Positions 57,966 through 64,000 of a stretch of 64,000 bases of DNA are shown one piece after another. This DNA is from Actinomadura parmotrematis (GTDB lineage: Bacteria > Actinomycetota > Actinomycetes > Streptosporangiales > Streptosporangiaceae): positions 346,989-410,988 of the forward strand of contig NZ_JAIBOA010000004.1 in NCBI RefSeq assembly GCF_019458805.1, in the 5' to 3' direction. A program made the translations under genes and the position numbers. Every line of letters starts with the position of its first letter. Positions within the stretch are counted from its first letter, which is position 1. The notes under the pieces are model-generated. The model saw only the letters and a list, made by a program, of their open reading frames with translations. It searched no databases and had not been told where the DNA came from.

Positions 57966-58227
57966 GGCGACCTACCGTACGGCCCCGCACCGACAGAACG
58001 GGAATCCGCGCCCCACCGGCGTGTTCCCCGCCGCCCCGCACGCGCCGCCGGGGCCTGACGGGCGGGGCGGGTAAAGCGAAGGAAGATAGTCAAGGCGCCG
58101 GAAAGCGGGGACGCTGGAGCGTGACGGATGACACACTCACGGGAAGGACACCGCCGTTCCCGGCCCACGACAACCCGTGCACCCCGCCGCGCACCGCGTC
58201 GTGCGCGGCAAGGACCCCCCTAGGCGC

Positions 58228-60708
58228 ATGACACCGCTGAAGACTCCCGCAACGCCCGCCGACCTGCCCGTCGAGACCGACACCTTCATCGGCCGCGACC
58301 GCGACGTGGCCGACCTGTGCGGCCTGCTGGAGACGCTGCGCGCCGTCACCCTGACCGGGCCCGGCGGCATCGGCAAGACCCGGCTCGCGGTGCGCGTCGC
58401 CCGCACGCTCGCCGGGCGCGGCGCCGGGCCGGTCTGGTTCGTCGAGCTCGCCGACGTGCGCACCGACGCCTCGCCCGACCCCGTCGGGCGGCGCGTCGCG
58501 GCGGCCCTGCAGATCACCGAGGAGGAGGGGCGGTCGGCGGCCGACAGCGTCGCCGACGCGCTCGGCGCCCGGCCCGCCCTGCTGGTGCTGGACAACTGCG
58601 AGCACCTGGTCGAGGGCTGCGCCTCGCTCGCCGCCGTCCTGCTCGCCCGCTGCCCGGGGCTGCGGCTGCTCGCCACCAGCCGCGAACCGCTGCGCATGGC
58701 GGGCGAGACGGTGTGGCGGGTGCCGCCGCTCGATCCCGCCGACGCCGTCCGGCTGTTCGTCGAGCGCGCGCGCGCCGTGCGGCCCGACTTCGCCGCCACC
58801 GGCGCCGTCGCCGAAGTCAGCCGCGCCCTGGACGGCCTGCCGCTGGCGCTGGAACTGGCCGCCGCGCGGGTGCGGGTCCTGTCGGTCGAGCAGATCGCCG
58901 AGCGGCTGGAGGACCGGTTCAAGCTGCTCAGCGCCGGCGACCGCGACCGCACCGCGCCGCTGCGCCAGCGCACGCTGCGCGCCGCCATCGACTGGAGCCA
59001 CGACCTGCTGTCGGCGCCCGAGCGGGTGCTGCTGCGCCGCCTCGCGGTGTTCGCCGGCTGGACGCTCGGCCAGGCCGAGCAGGTGTGCGCCGACGACGGG
59101 CCCTTCCTCACCGGCCTCGCCGGCCACGACCTGCTGGACCTTTTGACCGCGCTCGTCGACAAGTCGCTCGTCGTCGTCGGCGAGGAGGTCGCGGGGGAGA
59201 CCCGGTTCCGGCTGCTGGAGAGCATCCGCCAGTACGCCGCCGAGCAGCTCGCCGAGGCCGGCGAGGAGACCGAGGTCCGCGACCGGCACCGCGACGCGGT
59301 CCTGGAGGGCGTCGAGCGCGACGGCGAGATCGCCCTCGCCGAGATCCCCGCCGACTGGGCCGGGCGCGTCGCGCTGTTCCGCCGCTACGACGTCGAGCTC
59401 GGCAACGTGCGCGCCGCGCTCGCCTGGACCGCCGAGCACGGCGGCGCCGAGGAGGGCCTGCGGATCTGCACCGGCCTGCGCACCTACTGGATCACCCGCG
59501 GCCGGGTCGCGGAGTGGACCGCCTGGACCGACCGGTTCCTGGCCGCCGGCGACCAGCCCGCCTACGTCCTCGGCCCCGCCCTCGCCGGCCGCGCCCAGCT
59601 CGCCGTCGGCGCCCGCGACTTCGCGCAGGCCGCCGCGTTCGCCGAGCGCGCCCTGGAACCCTGCGGCAAGGCCGGCGACGACTTCATGACCGCGATCGCG
59701 CTCGTCACCCTCGCCGAGGCCCACACCCACGCCGGGCGGCTCGCCGAGGCCGCCGCCCGCCTGGACGAGGCCGACGCGGTCGGCGCCGCCGAGGGCCAGG
59801 AGTGGAACCGCGCCTACGCCCGCATCGCCCGCGGCTACCTGCGCATCCGCGAGGGCCGCCTGCGCGAGGCCGGCGAGCTGCTGGAGACCGGCCTCGCCGG
59901 GATGCGCGAGATCGGCCAGCTGTGGGGCGCCGCGCACGCCCTGATCGGCCTGGCCCGGCTCGCCGCGCTGCGCGGCGACCACGCCGCCGCCCGCGCCTGC
60001 TACGCCGAGGCGCTGCCCGTCCTCGGCGACATCGGCGCGCGCCCCGAGTCCGCGCGCGCGCTGTCGGGCCTCGGGCGCGTCGCCCTCGCCGAGGGCGACC
60101 TGCCCGCCGCCCGCCGCGCCCTCGCCGAGAGCCTGGAACTGAGCCGCGCCACCGGCATCCGCCTGGACGTCGCGCGCTGCCTGGAGGCGTTCGCCGCGCT
60201 GCTGTCGGCCGAAGGCGACGCGCGCGGCGCGGTGCTGCTCGCCGGCGCCGCCGGCGGCCTGCGCGACGCCACCGGCCGCGCGGCCCGCCCGGCGGGCGGC
60301 GCCCGCATGGAGGCCGTCCTGCAACCGCTGCGCCGCGCCCTGGGAGAGCCCCTCGTCGCCCGGCTGTGGGCGCAGGGCCGCGTCCTCAGCTCCGACGCCG
60401 CCGCCGAACTCGCCCTGCGCGACCCCGGCGACGCCGCCTCGCCCCCGGGGGACGCCGCGCCCGCGGGCACCGTCCCGGCGCCCCGCGAGCCCGCCGCCCC
60501 GCCGAGCACCCTGACCGCCCGCGAACGCGAGATCGCCCGCCTCGTCGCCCGCGGCCTGTCCAACCGCGCCATCGCCGACGAGCTCGTCATCAGCCCCGCG
60601 ACCGTCGCCCGCCACGTCACCAACATCCTCACCAAACTCGGCTTCGGCTCCCGCGCCCAAGTCGCCGCCTGGTCCGTCGACCACCTCCCCCCCGACCCCC
60701 ACCCCTGA
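58228..60708 (+). CDS. LuxR-type regulator with NB-ARC/STAND ATPase and TPR-like repeats
   Basis: ATG 58228 gives 826 residues; in-frame GTGs at 58177 and 58201 are possible. The P-loop is GPGGIGKTRL (44-53), with LLVLDNCEHLVEG as Walker B and LLATSREPLRM and GLPLALELAAARV as later STAND motifs. TPR-like helices fill about 430-680. The C-terminus is a LuxR HTH (LTAREREIARLVARGLSNRAIADELVISPATVARHVTNILTKLG). Such proteins activate transcription after ligand sensing with ATP/ADP switching. It diverges from the SMC cassette over about 260 bp and may control it; this is inference. Confidence 0.92.
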   Translation: MTPLKTPATPADLPVETDTFIGRDRDVADLCGLLETLRAVTLTGPGGIGKTRLAVRVARTLAGRGAGPVWFVELADVRTDASPDPVGRRVAAALQITEEEGRSAADSVADALGARPALLVLDNCEHLVEGCASLAAVLLARCPGLRLLATSREPLRMAGETVWRVPPLDPADAVRLFVERARAVRPDFAATGAVAEVSRALDGLPLALELAAARVRVLSVEQIAERLEDRFKLLSAGDRDRTAPLRQRTLRAAIDWSHDLLSAPERVLLRRLAVFAGWTLGQAEQVCADDGPFLTGLAGHDLLDLLTALVDKSLVVVGEEVAGETRFRLLESIRQYAAEQLAEAGEETEVRDRHRDAVLEGVERDGEIALAEIPADWAGRVALFRRYDVELGNVRAALAWTAEHGGAEEGLRICTGLRTYWITRGRVAEWTAWTDRFLAAGDQPAYVLGPALAGRAQLAVGARDFAQAAAFAERALEPCGKAGDDFMTAIALVTLAEAHTHAGRLAEAAARLDEADAVGAAEGQEWNRAYARIARGYLRIREGRLREAGELLETGLAGMREIGQLWGAAHALIGLARLAALRGDHAAARACYAEALPVLGDIGARPESARALSGLGRVALAEGDLPAARRALAESLELSRATGIRLDVARCLEAFAALLSAEGDARGAVLLAGAAGGLRDATGRAARPAGGARMEAVLQPLRRALGEPLVARLWAQGRVLSSDAAAELALRDPGDAASPPGDAAPAGTVPAPREPAAPPSTLTAREREIARLVARGLSNRAIADELVISPATVARHVTNILTKLGFGSRAQVAAWSVDHLPPDPHP

Positions 60709-60709
60709 C

Positions 60710-60793
60710 CCCGCGCCTCACGCCGCGCGCCTCACGCCCCGCGCCTCACGCCCCGCGCCTCACCCCCCGCGCCTCACCCCCCGCGCCTCGCGC
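60710..60793 (+). repeat. Six tandem 14-bp repeats after the LuxR gene
   Basis: Six units close to CCCGCGCCTCACGC follow one another directly after the stop codon, with changes in the last bases of later units. There is no spacer structure, so it is not a CRISPR. Similar but looser GCGCCTC words continue to about 60880. Confidence 0.85.
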
Positions 60794-60981
60794 TACGGCG
60801 CTTCTCCTCCGCGCTTCGGCCCCGGGGGCACTTCGCGCTTTCCGTGCTTCGCGTCTCCAGCGCCTCGCGCGGGCTTCTCGCGCCGTCACGCCACCTCTCG
60901 CGCAGCGCCACCTCGGCCGCTCGCATCGCTCGCCCGGGTTCGTCCGACGCCGGCCCGCGGCGGCCGTCTGCCCAGATAGGC

Positions 60982-61085
60982 ATGACCACATGGTCACCAC
61001 TCGTTGACTTGCGGCGTGTTGGGCACTTTCGATCTTCAAAGTGCCCAACACGCCGCATCTCGACGAGGGATGGCCGGGTGGTCAT
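60982..61085. repeat. 104-bp palindromic element, copy 2
   Basis: The inner stem pairs 61003-61029 with 61038-61064 (27 positions: two mismatches, one G-T) over an 8-nt loop. Outer arms 60982-60996 and 61071-61085 match at 12 of 15. It has the same length as copy 1 and lies in the opposite orientation. Several base pairs in the stem differ between the copies on both sides at once, so pairing is kept. Confidence 0.9.
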
Positions 61086-61089
61086 CGCC

Positions 61090-61127
61090 GGGGAAGGGCG
61101 TGGGCGGGGGAGGGGGGTGTACGGGGG
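61090..61127 (+). other. G-quadruplex-type G-run cluster
   Basis: Six runs of three or more G occur within 38 bases with loops of 1-5 bases. It lies about 100 bases before the start of the first AMP-ligase gene. It could fold on the non-template strand. Confidence 0.55.
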
Positions 61128-61137
61128 TGTGTACACA
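61128..61137. promoter_or_regulatory. Palindrome TGTGTACACA upstream of the AMP-ligase gene
   Basis: A perfect 10-bp palindrome 90 bases before ATG 61228. Related words (TTACACAT at 62753, TACACACAT at 62766) lie before the second AMP-ligase gene, so one regulator could act at both. No binding protein is known. Confidence 0.35.
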
Positions 61138-61227
61138 TGCCCCCGGGCCGGGGAGCGGGCCGGATACTCAGCGGGTTGCACATTGTGGCGCATGTGCGGA
61201 CGGTGTCGGTCCGGTTACCGTCGAGGC

Positions 61228-62727
61228 ATGATCTCCAGCGGTGCGGACACGACGCTCGCCTACCCGGCCGTCACCATGGCCCAGGCGGTCTTCGGCGCCG
61301 CCGGCGACCCCGGCCGCCACGACCGGCCCGCCGTCGTCGACGCCGCCACTGGGCAGGGGCCGACGCACGCCGAGCTGGCCGCCGCCGTCGGCGCGGCCGC
61401 CGCGGGCCTCGCCCGCGCCGGCGTCGCCCCCGGCACCGTCGTCGCGCTGCACCTGCCCGACGGCCCGGAGTTCGCCGTCGCCTTCCACGCGGTCGCCGCC
61501 GCCGGCGCCGTCCCGTTCCCGCTGCGCACCGGCGCCACCCCGGCCGACGCCGCCCGCCTCACCGCGGCCGCCGGCGCCCGCGTCCTCGTCACCTGCCCCG
61601 TGCTGGCGGACGCGGCGCCGCCCGCCGCCACCGTCTTCGCGTTCGGCGACGTGCCCGGGGCCCGGCCCTTCACCGGCCTGCTCGCCGGCGGCGCCGCCCC
61701 CGACGTGCCCGTCGACCCCGCCCGCGACGCCGCGCTCGTCACCGCCACCCGCGGGCGCGGCGGCCCGCCCCGGCCGATCACCCTCACCCACGCCGAGGTC
61801 GTCGCCGCGCTCGTCCGGACCGCCGGCTCCGGCATGGTCGGCGCGTCCGACACCGTCCTGTCGGCGCTGCCGTTCGCCGACACCCTCGCGCTGAACGGCC
61901 TGCTCAACCCGGCGCTGCGGCTCGGCGCCACGGTCGTCGCGCGGCCCGCCGCCGGCCGCCACGACCTGCTGCGCACCCTCGCCGACCACCGCGTCACCCT
62001 CGCGCTGCTCACCCCGGCGCTGGTCGAGGCGCTCGCCGCCGACCGCACCGCCGGCCGCCACGACCTGTCCGCGCTCCGCGCGATCGTGTCGGCGGGCGGC
62101 CCGCTCGGCGCCGACGCCGCCCGCGCCTGCGCCGACCGCCTCGGCCTGCCCGTCCGGCAGGCGTACGGCATCGCCGAGGCCGCCGGGCTCACCCACCTCA
62201 ACCTGCGCGCCGCCGAGGAGGGCACCCTCGACTCGGTCGGCCGCGGCCTGCCCGGCATCGCCTGCCGCGTCGTCGACCCCGCCACCGGCACCGACCAGCC
62301 CGCCTACCAGCCCGGCGAGCTCTGCCTGCGGCTGCCCGCGGTGCACGTCGCCGGCGCCGCGCCCCGCTGGCTGCCCGCCGGCGACACCGCCTTCGCCGAC
62401 GAGCACGGCCGCGTCTACGTCCTCGGCCGCGTCGGGGACGGCGCCGCCGAACCCGCCGCCGAGCCCGACGCGGTGCTCGCCGCGCACCCCGCCGTCACCG
62501 AGGCCGTCGTCGCGCCCGCCCCCGACAGCGACCTCGGCCTCGTCCCGCACGCCTTCGCCGTCGTCGCCGGCCCGGCCCGCGCCGCCGACCTGCTCGCCTA
62601 CGTCAACGCGCAGGTCCCGGCGTTCCGCAAGGTGGCCGCCGTGCACGTCGTGGACCGCATACCGCGCGGCCCGGACGGGCGGGTGCGCCGCCGCGCCCTG
62701 CTGGCGAAGGCGGGGCTCACGGCATGA
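61228..62727 (+). CDS. Acyl-CoA synthetase/4CL-like AMP ligase with degenerate motifs
   Basis: ATG 61228 gives 499 residues covering a complete ANL layout, with the N-terminal domain to about residue 400 and a C-terminal lid. The A5 region YGIAEAAGLTHLN and the GDTAFADEHGRVYVLGR hinge are kept. The P-loop, normally SSGTTGxPK, reads TRGRGGPPRP. In the lid the catalytic Lys position is Arg (PRGPDGRVRRRALL). Both changes should impair adenylation, so it may be inactive or bind a ligand only. A G-rich stretch and a palindrome precede it. The next gene is a truncated relative, which suggests a duplicated, decaying or repurposed pair. Confidence 0.82.
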   Translation: MISSGADTTLAYPAVTMAQAVFGAAGDPGRHDRPAVVDAATGQGPTHAELAAAVGAAAAGLARAGVAPGTVVALHLPDGPEFAVAFHAVAAAGAVPFPLRTGATPADAARLTAAAGARVLVTCPVLADAAPPAATVFAFGDVPGARPFTGLLAGGAAPDVPVDPARDAALVTATRGRGGPPRPITLTHAEVVAALVRTAGSGMVGASDTVLSALPFADTLALNGLLNPALRLGATVVARPAAGRHDLLRTLADHRVTLALLTPALVEALAADRTAGRHDLSALRAIVSAGGPLGADAARACADRLGLPVRQAYGIAEAAGLTHLNLRAAEEGTLDSVGRGLPGIACRVVDPATGTDQPAYQPGELCLRLPAVHVAGAAPRWLPAGDTAFADEHGRVYVLGRVGDGAAEPAAEPDAVLAAHPAVTEAVVAPAPDSDLGLVPHAFAVVAGPARAADLLAYVNAQVPAFRKVAAVHVVDRIPRGPDGRVRRRALLAKAGLTA

Positions 62728-62816
62728 CCTCCGGCGCCGGCCGCGCCGCCGGTTACACATCGCTCTACACACATCTTGCGATGCGGGGCCGCGGCCTCGG
62801 CACCTACCTTCACCGC

Positions 62817-63767
62817 ATGCTCGATGGATCCCGCGGCCCGGCGGCCGTGTCCGACACCACCGTCACCGAGGCCGTGCTGGCCGCGGCGCGCGAGCACGCC
62901 GCGCGCCGCCCGGTGCGGCCCGCCCTGATGGACCCGGCCCACGAGCTCGGCTACGCGCGGTTCGCCGAGGCGGTCCCGGCCGCCGCGACGGGCCTCCGCC
63001 GCCTCGGCGTGCGGCCCGGCGACGTCGCCGCCGTCCACCTGGGCAGCGCCTGCGAGCTGGCCCTCGCGGTGCACGCGGTGAGCGCCGCCGGCGCGGTGCC
63101 CGCCCCGCTGCCGGTGGACGCCTCGGTCGCCGCGCTCGGCGCGATGATGACCGAGACCGGCGCCCGCTTCCTGATCACCGGTGTCGACACCGCGGCCCGC
63201 TCGGTCGTCGCCACCGAACGCTCCTACGTGCGGCAGGTGTTCTCCTTCGGCAACGTGCCCGGCGCGATCCCGTTCGCGCGCCTGGTCGAGGCCGGCGCGC
63301 CCGCCGTCGCGCCCGACCCCGGGCCCGGCCCGGTCGCCCCGGCCGACCCGCTCCGCGACCTGGCGCTGCTGCTCTGCGACCCGCCCGACGGCATCACCCA
63401 CGCCGAGCGGTTCGCCGACCTGTACCGGCTCGGCGGCGCGATCGGCCTCGCCGAGGGCGACGTGCTCGCCTGCAGCCCCTTCGACGTGTCGCAGCCGACC
63501 TGGATCGCGCTCATCGACCTGTGCCTCGCGCACGGCGCGGCGCTCGCCGCCGTGCCCGAGCCGGGCACCGACGCCCTCCTCGCCGCCATCGGCGAGCACC
63601 GCGCGTCCGTCGCGGTCGTCACGCCCGCCAAGCTGCGCGCGCTGGTCTACGACCACGCCCGCATGCCGCTGCCGGGCGTGCGGCTGCTGGTCACCGGGGC
63701 GCCCGACCCCGAGGTCGTCCAGGCGTGCCGCACCCGCCACGGCTGGACGGCCGCCACCCTCGGCTGA
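62817..63767 (+). CDS. Truncated AMP-ligase-like protein (N-terminal part only)
   Basis: ATG 62817 (MLDGSRGPAAVSDTT) gives 316 residues. It aligns with the first two thirds of the preceding gene: VTEAVLAAAREHA, GLRRLGVRPGDVAAVHLGSACELALAVHAVSAAGAVPAPL and FSFGNVPGAIPFARLVEAG. The P-loop segment is gone (LLLCDPPDGITHAERF), and the protein stops before the YGxTE and lid motifs (VTGAPDPEVVQACRTRHGWTAATLG). It cannot be a normal adenylating enzyme. It may be a pseudogene still open, or a regulatory partner of the first protein. Confidence 0.7.
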   Translation: MLDGSRGPAAVSDTTVTEAVLAAAREHAARRPVRPALMDPAHELGYARFAEAVPAAATGLRRLGVRPGDVAAVHLGSACELALAVHAVSAAGAVPAPLPVDASVAALGAMMTETGARFLITGVDTAARSVVATERSYVRQVFSFGNVPGAIPFARLVEAGAPAVAPDPGPGPVAPADPLRDLALLLCDPPDGITHAERFADLYRLGGAIGLAEGDVLACSPFDVSQPTWIALIDLCLAHGAALAAVPEPGTDALLAAIGEHRASVAVVTPAKLRALVYDHARMPLPGVRLLVTGAPDPEVVQACRTRHGWTAATLG

Positions 63768-63916
63768 CCGAGGCGGGAAGCGGGGCGGGAACCCGCCGCG
63801 AAGACCCGTGATCGCGCCCGCCGCCCACGGACGCGCCCCGCGCAACGACCACCGATCCGGGGGGATGAGGGGGGAAGCGGCGAGGCGGGTTCGGCCATGC
63901 CGGGGGGATGGCCGAA

Positions 63917-64000
<84 letters not shown>

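Larger units (their letters stand above)
60794..61227. other. Gene-free region holding the second palindromic element and G-runs
   Basis: No frame gives a believable protein. It holds degenerate GC-rich repeats to about 60960, the 104-bp palindrome at 60982-61085, six G-runs at 61090-61127 and the palindrome TGTGTACACA at 61128-61137, before the first AMP-ligase gene. Confidence 0.65.

Noticed and set aside
60710..60793. Tandem repeats considered as a CRISPR array
   Set aside because: Units are 14 bp and directly adjacent, with no unique spacers and no cas genes.

Overview
The window is very GC-rich, uses GTG starts often, and couples many genes through ATGA or GTGA overlaps. Together with an HspR-type HAIR operator before lon, an IdeR/DmdR-type iron box and a complete inositol operon, this points to an actinomycete (Actinomycetota). 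An Actinomadura-like or other Streptosporangiales host is an inference. No rRNA, tRNA or CRISPR array was seen. The last 84 bases are almost pure C and look like a contig-end artefact.

Layout. 1-9.3 kb: a LeuA/homocitrate-synthase-like gene (cut by the left edge) diverges from a citrate synthase with an HTH head; then two small membrane proteins, a MarR-GNAT fusion, a PucR-type regulator divergent from an alkylsulfatase-like metallo-beta-lactamase, an MpaB/DUF2236 protein and a membrane protein. 9.3-15.2 kb: an unknown protein, Lon protease, and a three-gene overlapping unit (beta-helix protein, DUF5996, 83-aa protein). 15.2-20 kb: a 104-bp palindromic element, an iron box and a heterodimeric ABC exporter, then VanZ-like and BMP-like membrane proteins. 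20.1-35.4 kb: a polymorphic-toxin locus. It has one 3663-aa RHS/YD-repeat protein with LamG domains, a Hint domain and a nuclease-like tip, its small immunity gene, an intact orphan Hint-toxin/immunity cassette, and a decayed third cassette broken by an IS5-type remnant. GC content drops here. 35.4-45.7 kb: an F420-type reductase plus SDR gene pair, then the iolGECBD operon with a sugar ABC importer. 45.7-58 kb: two Ser/Thr kinase paralogues flanking a 1099-aa helical-repeat protein, then a four-gene, fully overlapping SMC-type ATPase cassette resembling Wadjet/MukBEF but without a visible JetD nuclease. 58.2-64 kb: a LuxR/NB-ARC regulator, a second copy of the 104-bp palindrome, and two AMP-ligase-like genes with degenerate or missing catalytic parts.

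How parts work together. The iol genes should turn myo-inositol into 2-deoxy-5-keto-gluconate phosphate, with uptake by the ABC genes at the 3' end. The toxin locus looks like an antagonism system in which silent tips can be swapped into the main gene by recombination over a 202-bp exact repeat. The SMC cassette is the best candidate for an undescribed or little-described system, because its partners look like a kleisin and two winged-helix subunits.
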